Assembly (NCBI RefSeq): GCF_002127265.1
Contig: NZ_NFUU01000001.1
Location: forward strand, 496,001 to 560,000
Length of the DNA stretch: 64,000 bases
Direction of reading: 5' to 3'
From: Hydrogenophaga sp. IBVHS1
GTDB taxonomy: Bacteria > Pseudomonadota > Gammaproteobacteria > Burkholderiales > Burkholderiaceae_C
A program made the position numbers and the translations under genes. Shown here one piece after another: positions 30,548 through 39,436 of the stretch. Each line of letters opens with the position of its first letter. Positions within the stretch are counted from its first letter, which is position 1. The notes beneath the pieces are model-generated. The model made no database searches and was not told the origin of the DNA. It saw nothing but the letters and a program-made list of their open reading frames with translations.

Positions 30548-31156
30548 ATGAACCATGAACCGCCCGTTTCCCCGCCCGCTCCCGGCGCCAGGCCGCTGAA
30601 CTTCCTGCAGTCCCTGCTGGGTGAGATCCGCCCGCCCGAATGGGTGGTGGATGAACTGCAGAACCGGCTGGTGCTCGTTCTCAACCACGTGCTGATGCAG
30701 GAGAAGGTTGCGCAGGATCGGCTGCGTCGCCAGAAGGGCAAGCCGGTGCGCATCCAGTGGGGCGACTTCCACCTCACGCTCGCGCCGACCGCCGCTGGCC
30801 TGCTGGAGCGCTGTGCGCCTGATACCAAACCAGAGCTCAGCGTGACGCTGACCCAGACCTCGCCGTTCGACCTTGCGCAGAGCCTGCTGGCTGGAGACAA
30901 GCCGGGCGTGGACATTCAGGGCGACGTGCAACTGGCGGCGGAAGTGGCCTGGCTGGTGGACAACGTGCGCTGGGACGTGGAAGAAGATCTCTCCCGCGTG
31001 GTCGGTGATGCCACGGCCCATACTTTGTCGCGGTTCGCGCGCTCTGCTGCTCAGGCCGTCAAGGCCTTTGTCGATCGCCTCCCTGCGGGGTTCCCGCCCA
31101 AGCCACCCAACGCCGCTGCCCCCGCCAGCGAACGCCCCGACGGCCCTTCGGCATGA
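30548..31156 (+). CDS. ubiJ: Ubiquinone biosynthesis accessory factor UbiJ (SCP2 domain)
   Basis: This 202-residue protein has an SCP2-like lipid-binding domain (about 20-130), whose [18 protein letters not shown] segment matches UbiJ, and a Pro/Ala-rich tail. In E. coli UbiJ binds polyprenyl intermediates in the soluble Ubi complex with UbiK. Its stop overlaps the ubiB start by 4 bases, giving the classic ubiE-ubiJ-ubiB order with one inserted gene (Tim44-like). Start at 30548 (MNHEPPVSP); the longer frame upstream overlaps the previous gene. Confidence 0.9.
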   Translation: MNHEPPVSPPAPGARPLNFLQSLLGEIRPPEWVVDELQNRLVLVLNHVLMQEKVAQDRLRRQKGKPVRIQWGDFHLTLAPTAAGLLERCAPDTKPELSVTLTQTSPFDLAQSLLAGDKPGVDIQGDVQLAAEVAWLVDNVRWDVEEDLSRVVGDATAHTLSRFARSAAQAVKAFVDRLPAGFPPKPPNAAAPASERPDGPSA

Positions 31157-32718
31157 CGCGGCTGTTTCGCGGCGCCTTCATCGTCTGGGTGGTGTTGCGC
31201 TACGGGCTCGACGAACTGGTGCTTTCCAGTTTTCAGCGACCGACGTTGCGTCTCCTGACTCGCATCGTCTCGATCGGCCGAAACCTGGATGCGCCGCGCG
31301 GTCAGCGCCTGCGCGAGGCGCTCGAACGGCTGGGACCGATCTTTGTCAAGTTTGGCCAGGTGCTCTCCACCCGACGCGACCTGCTGCCCAGCGACATCGC
31401 CGACGAGCTGGCCCATTTGCAGGACAGGGTGCCCCCTTTTTCCAGCGCGATCGCGGTGGCCACGATCGAGCGCGCCTTCGGCAAGCCGCTGTCGGAGGTG
31501 TTTACCCATTTCGAGCAGGTGCCGGTGGCCAGCGCGTCCATCGCCCAGGTGCACTTCGCCACCCTCCGCGACGGCCGCCATGGTGGCCGCGAGGTCGCGG
31601 TGAAGGTCTTGCGGCCCAACATGCTGCCGGTGATCGACAAGGACATCGGCCTCATGCGCATGATGGCCGGCTGGGTGGAGCGGCTTTCAGCCGATGGCAA
31701 GCGTCTGAAACCGCGTGAGGTGGTGGCAGAGTTCGACAAGTACCTGCACGACGAGCTGGATCTGTTGCGCGAGGCGGCCAATGCCGCCCAGCTGCGGCGC
31801 AACATGCAGGGTCTGGATCTGGTGCTGATTCCCGAGATGCTGTGGGACTACTGCCACACCGACGTGATGGTGATGGAGCGCATGCATGGCATCCCGATCA
31901 ACCGGGTCGATGAGCTGCGCCGCCAGGGGGTGGACATTCCGAAGCTGGCGCGCGATGGCGTCACGATCTTCTTCACCCAGGTGTTCCGCGACGGTTTCTT
32001 CCATGCCGACATGCACCCGGGCAACATCCAGGTCAGCCTTGCACCGGGCACTTTCGGCCGCTACATCTCGCTCGATTTCGGCATCGTGGGCACGCTCACC
32101 GAGTTCGACAAGGAGTACCTGGCGCAGAACTTCACCGCGTTCTTCCGGCGCGATTACAAGCGCGTGGCCGAGCTTCACATCGAATCGGGCTGGGTGCCCG
32201 CCGACACCCGGGTGGATGAGCTGGAGTCGGCGATCCGCGCGGTGTGCGAGCCCTACTTCGACCGTCCGCTGAAGGAAATTTCGCTCGGACTCGTGCTGAT
32301 GCGGCTGTTTCAGACTTCGCGGCGGTTCCATGTGGAGATCCAGCCGCAACTGGTGCTGTTGCAGAAGACCCTGCTCAACATCGAGGGCCTGGGCCGCGAG
32401 CTGGACCCCGAACTTGACCTCTGGAACACTGCCAAGCCCTTCCTGGAGAGCTGGATGATCGAGCAGGTGGGGCCCAGGAAGCTGCTCCAGCAGCTCAAGG
32501 CCGAGGCCCCCCAGTACGCCAAGCTGCTGCCGGCACTGCCGCGCCTTCTCCACGACTTCCTGCAGCACAAGCCGCACGAACTGCGCCGGGAGATCGACCA
32601 GCTGGTGGCCGAGCAGCGCCGCACCAACCGCCTGCTGCAAGGCATCATTTACGCGGGCCTCGGCTTTTTGCTGGGTCTGCTGGCCATGCAGGTGCTTGTG
32701 CGCGTGCAGCTCTGGTAA
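31153..32718 (+). CDS. ubiB: Ubiquinone biosynthesis ATPase/kinase-like UbiB
   Basis: This 521-residue ABC1/ADCK family member has the family KxGQ motif ([14 protein letters not shown], about 64-77), then the atypical kinase fold with the ASIAQVH loop, EVAVKV lysine, HADMHPGN catalytic loop and DFG. The C-terminus holds one or two membrane helices (about 495-518). UbiB is required for ubiquinone synthesis and probably extracts lipid intermediates by ATP hydrolysis. It is coupled to ubiJ by a 4-base overlap. Confidence 0.95.
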   Translation: MTRLFRGAFIVWVVLRYGLDELVLSSFQRPTLRLLTRIVSIGRNLDAPRGQRLREALERLGPIFVKFGQVLSTRRDLLPSDIADELAHLQDRVPPFSSAIAVATIERAFGKPLSEVFTHFEQVPVASASIAQVHFATLRDGRHGGREVAVKVLRPNMLPVIDKDIGLMRMMAGWVERLSADGKRLKPREVVAEFDKYLHDELDLLREAANAAQLRRNMQGLDLVLIPEMLWDYCHTDVMVMERMHGIPINRVDELRRQGVDIPKLARDGVTIFFTQVFRDGFFHADMHPGNIQVSLAPGTFGRYISLDFGIVGTLTEFDKEYLAQNFTAFFRRDYKRVAELHIESGWVPADTRVDELESAIRAVCEPYFDRPLKEISLGLVLMRLFQTSRRFHVEIQPQLVLLQKTLLNIEGLGRELDPELDLWNTAKPFLESWMIEQVGPRKLLQQLKAEAPQYAKLLPALPRLLHDFLQHKPHELRREIDQLVAEQRRTNRLLQGIIYAGLGFLLGLLAMQVLVRVQLW

Positions 32719-32757
32719 TACCCGACACCCGGGCGGGGCGGGGGAGGGCCCTCAATT

Positions 32758-32763
32758 TATAAT
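32758..32763 (+). promoter_or_regulatory. -10 box upstream of the FmdB-like gene
   Basis: A perfect TATAAT lies 93 bases before the FmdB-like ATG; the -35 position is a G-run with no match to consensus. The leader it would produce holds two GC-rich hairpins (32782-32793 and 32800-32816). Confidence 0.4.
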
Positions 32764-32855
32764 GACGGGTTTTGTTCCACGCCCCGCGCGGGGACGTCTG
32801 GCGCGCCATTCGCGCCTCCTCTCGCGGCGCTCCCGCACCTCAACCGGTTCATGTC

Positions 32856-33215
32856 ATGCCCATCTATGCCTACAAGTGCGAGTCCTGCGGCCATGCCAAG
32901 GATGTGTTGCAGAAAATGTCGGACGATCCGCTCAGCGTCTGCCCCGCATGCGGCAATGCCACATTCCGCAAGCAGGTGACCGCCGCCGGCTTCCAGCTCA
33001 AAGGCTCGGGCTGGTACGTCACCGATTTTCGCGAAGGGCAGAAGCCAGCTGCGAACGCCACGAGCGCGGCCACCGAAACCCCCAAGCCCGCCGGTGAATC
33101 CGCAACCCCAGGCGCAACCGACACATCGGCCGCACCTGCGTCTGCGCCCGCGCCGGCTGCTGCCGCCCCCGCGGCGCCCGCAGTCACGCCGGCCGCGCCC
33201 CCCTCATCCACCTGA
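32856..33215 (+). CDS. FmdB-family zinc-ribbon protein with Ala/Pro-rich tail
   Basis: This 119-residue protein starts MPIYAYKCESCGH, the hallmark of the FmdB regulatory-protein family, with a zinc ribbon of C8/C11 and C29/C32 and the conserved FQLKGSGWYVTDF end. From about residue 64 the chain is only Ala, Pro, Thr, Ser and Glu, probably disordered. The molecular role of the family is unclear. It is followed by DUF502 and aspS, an order often seen in betaproteobacteria. The start has no obvious ribosome site, and an out-of-frame ATG lies 5 bases before it. Confidence 0.85.
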   Translation: MPIYAYKCESCGHAKDVLQKMSDDPLSVCPACGNATFRKQVTAAGFQLKGSGWYVTDFREGQKPAANATSAATETPKPAGESATPGATDTSAAPASAPAPAAAAPAAPAVTPAAPPSST

Positions 33216-33223
33216 GCGCCCTC

Positions 33224-33904
33224 ATGCCGTCCATTCGCAAGTGGCTGTTCTCGGGCCTGCTGGTGCTGGTCCCCTTGATCGTCACCCTGTGGGTGCTCGA
33301 ATGGGTCGTGAGCACGCTCGACCAGACCCTGCGCATCCTGCCCTCAAGCTGGCAGCCCGACCAGTTGCTGGGTGTGCACATTCCGGGGCTGGGCGTGGTG
33401 TTTGCGCTGGTGGTCGTGCTGTCCATCGGTGCACTGGCTTCCAACATCATCGGCAACAAACTCGTGCACTGGTGGCACGCGCTGCTGCACCGCATTCCCG
33501 TGGTGCGCTCGGTTTACTCGGGCGTGAAGCAGGTGTCCGACACCTTGTTCTCGGAGAAGGGCAACGCCTTCCGCAAGGCCTTGCTGGTGGAGTGGCCGCA
33601 CGAGGGGATGTGGACCATCGCCTTTCTCACCGGCTCGCCCGCTGGCGACGTGTTGCGCCATCTGCAGGCCAAACCCGGTGGCATGGGCGAGTTCGATGAA
33701 TTCCACAGCGTTTACGTGCCCACCACCCCCAACCCCACCGGTGGCTATTTCGTGATGGTGCGAAAGAGCGCCTGTGTGGAGTTGCAGATGAGCGTGGACG
33801 AAGCCCTCACCTACATCGTCTCCATGGGTGTGATCGTGCCCGGTGGTCCGAAGAATCCGAACCTCAAGCTGGCTGCCCCTGGCGCCAGCCATCCGTCTCC
33901 CTGA
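33224..33904 (+). CDS. DUF502 membrane protein
   Basis: This 226-residue protein has two membrane segments (about 7-30 and 50-76) and a soluble C-terminal region including VRSVYSGVKQVSDTLF and a VPTTPNPTGGYF segment, both diagnostic of DUF502. Its function is not established; a plant homologue (LCV/COV) affects vascular patterning. It lies 8 bases after the FmdB-like gene and 48 bases before aspS, so the three are likely co-transcribed. Confidence 0.87.
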   Translation: MPSIRKWLFSGLLVLVPLIVTLWVLEWVVSTLDQTLRILPSSWQPDQLLGVHIPGLGVVFALVVVLSIGALASNIIGNKLVHWWHALLHRIPVVRSVYSGVKQVSDTLFSEKGNAFRKALLVEWPHEGMWTIAFLTGSPAGDVLRHLQAKPGGMGEFDEFHSVYVPTTPNPTGGYFVMVRKSACVELQMSVDEALTYIVSMGVIVPGGPKNPNLKLAAPGASHPSP

Positions 33905-33952
33905 TGTTTCCCGGCAGGCCCTTCCTGCGACTCTGTTGAAAGAAAAAATCAA

Positions 33953-35752
33953 ATGGCCATGCGTTCCCACTATTGCGGTCTGGTGACCGAAGCCCAGCTG
34001 GGCGAAACCGTCAAGCTCTGTGGCTGGGTGAACCGTCGGCGCGATCACGGGGGCGTGATCTTCATCGACCTGCGCGACCGCGAAGGCTATGTGCAGGTGG
34101 TCTGCGACCCCGACCGCGCCGAGATGTTCAAGACCGCCGAGGATGTTCGCAACGAGTACTGCGTGCAAGTCACGGGCCTCGTGCGCGCACGCCCGGCCGG
34201 CACCACCAACGACAAGCTGAAGAGCGGCCAGATCGAGGTGCTGTGCCATGAACTCAAGGTGCTCAACCCTTCCGTCACGCCGCCGTTCCAGCTCGACGAC
34301 GAGAACCTGTCCGAGACCACACGCCTCACCCACCGTGTGCTCGATCTGCGCCGTCCCTACATGCAGAACAACCTCATGCTGCGCTACCGCGTGGCCATGG
34401 AAGTGCGCAAGTTCCTCGATGCCAATGGCTTCATCGATATCGAGACGCCGATGCTGACCAAGAGCACGCCTGAGGGTGCCCGCGACTACCTGGTGCCCAG
34501 CCGGGTTCACGCAGGTCATTTCTTCGCCCTGCCGCAGTCCCCTCAGCTCTTCAAGCAGCTGCTCATGGTGGCCGGTTTCGACCGCTACTACCAGATCACC
34601 AAGTGCTTCCGCGACGAGGACCTGCGCGCTGACCGCCAGCCTGAGTTCACGCAGATCGACATCGAGACCTCGTTCCTGACCGAAGAGGATATTCGCGAGA
34701 TGTTCCAGGGGATGATCAAGACGGTGTTCCAGAACACGCTGGGCGTGGACCTGGGCGAGTTCCCCATCATGGCGTACAGCGAAGCCATGCACCGCTTCGG
34801 CTCCGACAAGCCCGACCTTCGCGTGCAGCTCGAGTTCACCGAACTCACCGACGTGATGGGCGATGTAGACTTCAAGGTCTTCTCGGCACCCGCCACCATG
34901 AAGGGTGGCCGTGTGGTGGCGCTGTGTGTGCGCGGCGGTGGCGACATGAGCCGCAGCGAGATCGATGCCTACACCGAGTTCGTGAAGATTTACGGAGCCA
35001 AGGGCCTGGCCTGGATCAAGGTCAACGATCCCACCAAGGGCCGCGACGGGCTGCAGAGCCCGATCGTGAAGAACCTGCACGACAAGGCCGTGGCCGATGT
35101 GCTCTCACGCACGGGCGCCAAGGCCGGCGACATCATCTTCTTCGGCGCCGACAAGGCCAAGATCGTCAACGACGCCATCGGCGCGCTGCGCCTGAAGATC
35201 GGTCACAGCGAACTCGGCCGCAAGAACGGCCTGTTTGAAGACCGCTGGGCCCCGATGTGGGTGGTGGACTTCCCGATGTTCGAGCACGACGAGGAAGCCG
35301 ACCGCTGGACGGCGGTGCACCACCCCTTCACCGCACCCAAGGACGGCCACGAGGACTGGATGGTCACCGCACCCGAGAAGTGCATTGCCAAGGGTTACGA
35401 CATGGTGCTCAACGGCTGGGAGATCGGCGGTGGTTCGGTGCGCATTCACACTGCGGCGGTGCAGCAAAAGGTGTTCGACGCCCTCAAGATCTCGCCCGAA
35501 GAAGCTCAGCTCAAGTTCGGCTTCTTGCTGGACGCGCTTCAATACGGCGCGCCGCCCCACGGCGGCCTGGCCTTCGGTCTGGACCGCATCGTCACGCTCA
35601 TGACCCGTGCGGAATCCATTCGCGATGTGATCGCCTTCCCCAAGACCCAGCGCGCCCAGTGCCTGCTGACCCAGGCACCAAGCCCGGTCGACGAAAAGCA
35701 ACTGCGCGAGCTTCACATCCGCCTGCGCAACACCGAGGCGGTCAAAGCCTGA
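33953..35752 (+). CDS. aspS: Aspartyl-tRNA synthetase
   Basis: This 599-residue class IIb enzyme has an N-terminal OB-fold anticodon domain (about 1-110, [12 protein letters not shown]), motif 2 [16 protein letters not shown] near 219-234, a bacterial GAD insertion domain (about 290-410) and motif 3 GGLAFGLDR near 540. It charges tRNA-Asp. Whether it also charges tRNA-Asn depends on gatCAB or asnS elsewhere, not visible here. An intrinsic terminator follows. Confidence 0.96.
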   Translation: MAMRSHYCGLVTEAQLGETVKLCGWVNRRRDHGGVIFIDLRDREGYVQVVCDPDRAEMFKTAEDVRNEYCVQVTGLVRARPAGTTNDKLKSGQIEVLCHELKVLNPSVTPPFQLDDENLSETTRLTHRVLDLRRPYMQNNLMLRYRVAMEVRKFLDANGFIDIETPMLTKSTPEGARDYLVPSRVHAGHFFALPQSPQLFKQLLMVAGFDRYYQITKCFRDEDLRADRQPEFTQIDIETSFLTEEDIREMFQGMIKTVFQNTLGVDLGEFPIMAYSEAMHRFGSDKPDLRVQLEFTELTDVMGDVDFKVFSAPATMKGGRVVALCVRGGGDMSRSEIDAYTEFVKIYGAKGLAWIKVNDPTKGRDGLQSPIVKNLHDKAVADVLSRTGAKAGDIIFFGADKAKIVNDAIGALRLKIGHSELGRKNGLFEDRWAPMWVVDFPMFEHDEEADRWTAVHHPFTAPKDGHEDWMVTAPEKCIAKGYDMVLNGWEIGGGSVRIHTAAVQQKVFDALKISPEEAQLKFGFLLDALQYGAPPHGGLAFGLDRIVTLMTRAESIRDVIAFPKTQRAQCLLTQAPSPVDEKQLRELHIRLRNTEAVKA

Positions 35753-35772
35753 CGATTCGCGTGCGGATTGGC

Positions 35773-35801
35773 AAAAAGGGCGCCAAAGGGGCGCCCTTTT
35801 T
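35773..35801 (+). terminator. Intrinsic terminator after aspS
   Basis: AAAAAGGGCGCC-AAAGG-GGCGCCCTTTTT, with a 7-bp GC stem flanked by an A-tract and a T-tract. Its symmetry would let it act on both strands; on the plus strand it ends the FmdB-DUF502-aspS unit. Confidence 0.85.
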
Positions 35802-35841
35802 GTCTGGTATCGCACCGGTCTGGCCGGTTATCTGCCGGTAT

Positions 35842-35871
35842 TTGTTTCGAACAGAGCGGGTTTGTTAGGAT
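35842..35871 (+). promoter_or_regulatory. Candidate promoter of the yqjD-like gene
   Basis: TTGTTT, an 18-base spacer and TAGGAT lie between the aspS terminator and the next gene, giving a leader of about 16 bases that contains the AAGGAG ribosome site. Confidence 0.4.
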
Positions 35872-35893
35872 GACCTTTTGTAAGGAGTCCGCC

Positions 35894-36214
35894 ATGAGCA
35901 GCCGCAACACCGAATCCATCGACCCCAAAGAGAAGCTCGTTGCCGATCTCCAGCGCGTCATTGCCGACGCCGAAGAGCTGATGCAGGCCACCGCCCACCA
36001 GACCGAGGGCAAAGTGGCCGAATTGCGAGATCGCATCAACGAGAACCTGCGCACCGCGCGCCACAAGCTGGCCGATGCGGAAGACGCCATCAAGGAAAAG
36101 ACGCGTGAAGTGGCCCGCGCCACCGACGACTACGTGCACGAGCACCCCTGGCGAGCCATCGGCACGGCCGCCGGTGTGGGCCTGGTCATTGGTCTGTTGA
36201 TCGGGCGCCGCTGA
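35894..36214 (+). CDS. DUF883 (YqjD/ElaB-like) C-tail-anchored membrane protein
   Basis: This 106-residue protein is mostly a charged amphipathic helix (about 10-80) followed by YVHEHPWRAIGTAAGVGLVIG and ending GRR, the DUF883 C-terminal membrane anchor. E. coli YqjD and ElaB bind stationary-phase ribosomes at the membrane; whether this one does is inference. A strong AAGGAG precedes the ATG. It opens a cluster with yqjE- and yqjK-like genes, as in E. coli yqjD-yqjE-yqjK. Confidence 0.88.
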   Translation: MSSRNTESIDPKEKLVADLQRVIADAEELMQATAHQTEGKVAELRDRINENLRTARHKLADAEDAIKEKTREVARATDDYVHEHPWRAIGTAAGVGLVIGLLIGRR

Positions 36215-36234
36215 ACCCGCCGCCGGGATCTCCC

Positions 36235-36606
36235 ATGGCTTCGCCGCAACGCCTGTCTTCGTCGCTGCGCGGTCTCGCCAGCACCGTGCTCGAGCTGCTC
36301 CAGGTTCGCCTGGAGCTCTTCAGCGTGGAGGCGCAGGAAGAGGTGCTGCGCGTGGGCGCCTTGATGGTCTACGGTGCCGTGGCCGTCACTTTCCTCAGCC
36401 TGGGCCTGACCTTCCTGGCATTGTTTATCACCGTTGCCCTGTGGGACAGCCATCGTCTGCTGGCTTTGGGGATCTTCACGGCACTGTTCCTGCTGACCGG
36501 TGGTGTGGCCGCCTGGCTGGCACGCGAACGGGTGCGAAACGGCACCCGGCTGTTCTCGGCCAGCATTGAAGAGCTGCGGCAGGATCGCGAGGGACTGGGT
36601 TCATGA
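36235..36606 (+). CDS. YqjE-like (phage holin superfamily III) membrane protein
   Basis: This 123-residue protein has two adjacent membrane helices (about 43-65 and 75-97) flanked by helical charged ends (LLQVRLELFSVEAQEE before, ERVRNGTRLFSASIEELRQD after), the pattern of the YqjE family placed in holin superfamily III. No phage gene is nearby, so it is a cell-envelope protein of unknown role. Its stop overlaps the next gene by 4 bases. Confidence 0.85.
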   Translation: MASPQRLSSSLRGLASTVLELLQVRLELFSVEAQEEVLRVGALMVYGAVAVTFLSLGLTFLALFITVALWDSHRLLALGIFTALFLLTGGVAAWLARERVRNGTRLFSASIEELRQDREGLGS

Positions 36607-36905
36607 ATCCGCGCGCCCGGGTGCTGGCACACCGCCGCGAGCGTCTCGTCAGGCGCTCCTCTTTCCTGCGCCAGCAGACCGAATTCGAAGTGCTTGGGCT
36701 GCAAAAAGCGTTCACCTGGATCGACCGGATTCAGGACGCCTGGCACTGGTTGCGCGCCAACCCGCTGGCGGTGGCCGGTGGCGTGGGCGCTCTTGCGCTC
36801 TGGCGGCCCAGGCGCGCTCTCGGGCTGGGTCTGCGGGCCTGGTCCATGTGGCGCCTGGCGCGCCGGGTGATCGCGCTGCGTGCTGCTTTCATGCCACCGC
36901 GCTGA
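36603..36905 (+). CDS. YqjK-like small basic protein
   Basis: This 100-residue, very arginine-rich protein has one weak hydrophobic segment (about 54-70, NPLAVAGGVGALALW). Its N-terminus RARVLAHRRERLVRRS resembles YqjK-like proteins, and its position directly after yqjE supports the call. Function is unknown. It overlaps the previous gene by 4 bases and is 7 bases ahead of nudB. Confidence 0.65.
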   Translation: MNPRARVLAHRRERLVRRSSFLRQQTEFEVLGLQKAFTWIDRIQDAWHWLRANPLAVAGGVGALALWRPRRALGLGLRAWSMWRLARRVIALRAAFMPPR

Positions 36906-36912
36906 ACGCCAC

Positions 36913-37371
36913 ATGAAGATCCCCCAGTCGGTGCTGGTGGTGATCCACACGCCAGCGCTCGAGGTGTTGCTGATCGAGCGGGCAGATGCCCCGGGCTTCT
37001 GGCAATCCGTCACGGGCTCCAAGGACACGGAAGAGGAAGCGTTCGAAGAGACCGCGGTGCGCGAAGTGCGGGAAGAAACGGGGCTTGACGCGCGGGCACC
37101 TGGCCATGTTCTGAGCGACTGGGCGCTTGAGAACGTGTATGAAATTTACCCGCAATGGCGCCATCGCTACGCGCCCGGCATCACGCACAACACTGAGCAC
37201 TTGTTCGGACTCTGCATTCCGCATGCGATGCCGGTGTTGCTCAGCCCGCGCGAGCACCGTGCCCAGATGTGGCTGCCTTGGGCCGAAGCGGCCGAGCGTT
37301 GTTTCTCCCCGTCCAACGCCGAGGCCATCACATGGCTCCCGCGCTTTGCGCGTGCGTTCACCGTCGGTTAA
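36913..37371 (+). CDS. nudB: Dihydroneopterin triphosphate diphosphatase NudB
   Basis: This 152-residue Nudix enzyme has the box from GSKDTEEEAFEE to EETGL (about 36-58), and the KIPQSVLVVIHT start and FWQSVTGS match NudB. It removes pyrophosphate from dihydroneopterin triphosphate, the step after FolE in folate synthesis; folE lies 5 kb downstream. An in-frame upstream ATG at 36880 falls inside the preceding gene and is rejected. Confidence 0.9.
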   Translation: MKIPQSVLVVIHTPALEVLLIERADAPGFWQSVTGSKDTEEEAFEETAVREVREETGLDARAPGHVLSDWALENVYEIYPQWRHRYAPGITHNTEHLFGLCIPHAMPVLLSPREHRAQMWLPWAEAAERCFSPSNAEAITWLPRFARAFTVG

Positions 37372-37394
37372 CGACCTGATGGCATGATTTGCCC

Positions 37395-38123
37395 ATGACC
37401 ATTCTCCGTGTCGCCACCTACAACATCCACAAAGGCGTCCAGGGCCTTGGCCCGGCGCGCCGGCTGGAGATTCACAACCTGGCGCACGCGGTGGAGCAGT
37501 TCGATGCCGACATCGTCTGTCTGCAGGAAGTGCGCCGCCATCACCGCAAGCTCGAAAAGCACTTCACCCGCTGGCCCGATCTCGACCAGGCCAACTACCT
37601 GACGCCCGATGGCTACGAGTCGGTCTACCGCACCAATGCCACCACCCGCCATGGCGAACACGGCAACGCCTTGCTCTCGCGCTGGCCGGTGCTCGACAGC
37701 AAGCATTCCGACGTGTCCGACCACCGCTTCGAGCAGCGTGGCCTGCTGCACGTGCAACTCTTCATTGATGGTGTCGACGTGCATGTGGTGGTGGTGCACC
37801 TGGGACTGATCCACGCCAGTCGGGAACGCCAGGTTCAGCGGCTGGGCCATTACATCGCCACCGAGCTGCCCGAGACCGCTCCGCTGATCGTGGCGGGTGA
37901 TTTCAACGACTGGGGCGCCCAGTTGCTCAAACCCATGGCGGCGCTCGGCCTTCGCACTTTCGAGGGCATCCGCCTGCCCACTTACCCTTCGCGCCTGCCC
38001 CTGTTGCACCTGGACCGCATTTTTGTGCGTGGCCTGCGTCCGCTCTCGGCACAAGTGCCGCACGGCAAGGTGTGGTCGCGCATGTCCGATCACCTTCCAC
38101 TGATTGCCGAGCTGGAGCTGTGA
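37395..38123 (+). CDS. Endonuclease/exonuclease/phosphatase (EEP) family protein, YbhP-like
   Basis: This 242-residue EEP hydrolase has the family metal and catalytic motifs ATYNIHKG (7-14), CLQEVR (about 43-48), HLGL, AGDFNDW (about 160-166) and the terminal SDHLPL. It has no signal peptide. In E. coli the homologue ybhP sits next to clsB (ybhO), as here. It could act on a phosphodiester in lipid metabolism or on nucleic acid. A TTG two codons earlier is a less likely start. Its stop overlaps the clsB GTG. Confidence 0.85.
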   Translation: MTILRVATYNIHKGVQGLGPARRLEIHNLAHAVEQFDADIVCLQEVRRHHRKLEKHFTRWPDLDQANYLTPDGYESVYRTNATTRHGEHGNALLSRWPVLDSKHSDVSDHRFEQRGLLHVQLFIDGVDVHVVVVHLGLIHASRERQVQRLGHYIATELPETAPLIVAGDFNDWGAQLLKPMAALGLRTFEGIRLPTYPSRLPLLHLDRIFVRGLRPLSAQVPHGKVWSRMSDHLPLIAELEL

Positions 38124-39436
38124 GCACCGACCCTGCTGATCAACAGGCTCGAAGAGCCACACCCGGTGGCATGCGCGGCGGCCATCAGTTGTTGTTGCTG
38201 CAGGGCGGCGCCGAATTCTTTCCAGCCTTGGTCGATGCAATGGACGCGGCGCGCCAGGTGGTTCACCTCGAAACGTACATCTTTGAATTTGCGGGCTCGG
38301 CGCTCATGGTGGCCGAGGCACTGGAACGCGCGGCCCGCCGCGGCGTGGTGGTGCGCCTCGTGATTGATGGGGTCGGCTCACCCCGTGTGCCAGCCGAATG
38401 GCGCGAGCGCTTCGAGCGAGCGGGCGTGATGCTGTACATCTACGCGCCCCTGGGCCGCTTCGGCCTGCTGCTCCCCAGCCGTTGGCGGCGCCTGCACCGC
38501 AAGCTCTGCGTGGTGGATGGAACCGTGGGGTTTTGTGGCGGCATCAACATCATCGACGATCAGGACGACGTGGCGCTCGGTCGGCTCAGCGAGCCGCGAC
38601 TGGATTTCTGCCTGCGTGTGGCAGGTCCGCTGGTGCAGGACATGTCGGACACCATGGAGCAGCTCTGGTGGCGCCTGCGCGCGGCGAGCAAGGCGCGGCA
38701 GCGTGAGTTCAAGGCGGCATGGGACGCCCTGCGTGAGTCCCGACCGGCGGGCGATTTTTCGCGCGTGCTGCGCAAGATTGAATCGCGGGCCGGCGCACTG
38801 GGAGAGCGGGACGCCACCGGGCTCGCCGACGAATCCGGGCCAGCTCCCCTGGGTGTGGACAGCGCACGCGCCTGCCTGCTTCTGCGCGACAACGTCGGCC
38901 ACCGCCACGACATCGAACGCGCCTACCTCAAGGCCATCGGCGAGGCGCGGCACGATGTCGTGATCGCCAACGCCTATTTCATACCCGGGCGCAAGCTGCG
39001 GCGGGCCTTGATGATGGCTGCTGCGCGGGGTGTGCGGGTGCGGCTGCTGCTGCAAGGCAAGTACGAGCATTTCCTGCAGTACCGCGCGGCGCGTCCGGTG
39101 TATGCGCCGTTGCTGGAAGCCGGCATCGAGATCCACGAGTACGCCCCCAGCGCGCTGCACGCCAAGGTCGCCGTGGTCGACGATCGCTGGTCCACCGTGG
39201 GGTCCACCAACCTGGACCCGCTGTCCATGCTGCTGGCCCGCGAGGCCAACGTCATGACCAACGACCGCCGCTTTGCCAGCCTGCTGCTGGGTTATCTGGA
39301 CAGCATCATGCTCAATGCCGGACACACCCTGGACGTCAAGACACTCAGCAGCCGGCCATGGCACCAGCGACTGCTGGACCGCGTGGCCTTCGGCATCATG
39401 CGAACCACGCTCTTCCTCACCGGCCACCGATATTGA
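38120..39436 (+). CDS. clsB: Cardiolipin synthase B (phospholipase D family)
   Basis: This 438-residue protein has two HKD motifs, LHRKLCVVDG near 130-139 and LHAKVAVVDD near 346-355, and no N-terminal membrane helices, which matches ClsB rather than ClsA. It would make cardiolipin or phosphatidylglycerol by phosphatidyl transfer. The start taken is GTG 38120, overlapping the EEP stop (GTGA); an ATG at 38171 would shorten it by 17 residues. It ends in a TTGA overlap with the exonuclease gene. Confidence 0.87.
   Translation: MSTDPADQQARRATPGGMRGGHQLLLLQGGAEFFPALVDAMDAARQVVHLETYIFEFAGSALMVAEALERAARRGVVVRLVIDGVGSPRVPAEWRERFERAGVMLYIYAPLGRFGLLLPSRWRRLHRKLCVVDGTVGFCGGINIIDDQDDVALGRLSEPRLDFCLRVAGPLVQDMSDTMEQLWWRLRAASKARQREFKAAWDALRESRPAGDFSRVLRKIESRAGALGERDATGLADESGPAPLGVDSARACLLLRDNVGHRHDIERAYLKAIGEARHDVVIANAYFIPGRKLRRALMMAAARGVRVRLLLQGKYEHFLQYRAARPVYAPLLEAGIEIHEYAPSALHAKVAVVDDRWSTVGSTNLDPLSMLLAREANVMTNDRRFASLLLGYLDSIMLNAGHTLDVKTLSSRPWHQRLLDRVAFGIMRTTLFLTGHRY

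Noticed and set aside
33344-35080. 578-codon minus-strand frame opposite DUF502 and aspS
   Set aside because: Antisense shadow of conserved genes; crosses their intergenic gap with no start signal.
36235-36606. Holin gene as a sign of prophage
   Set aside because: It belongs to the YqjE group of holin superfamily III and sits in a yqjD-yqjE-yqjK cluster; no phage structural, lysis or integrase genes are present.
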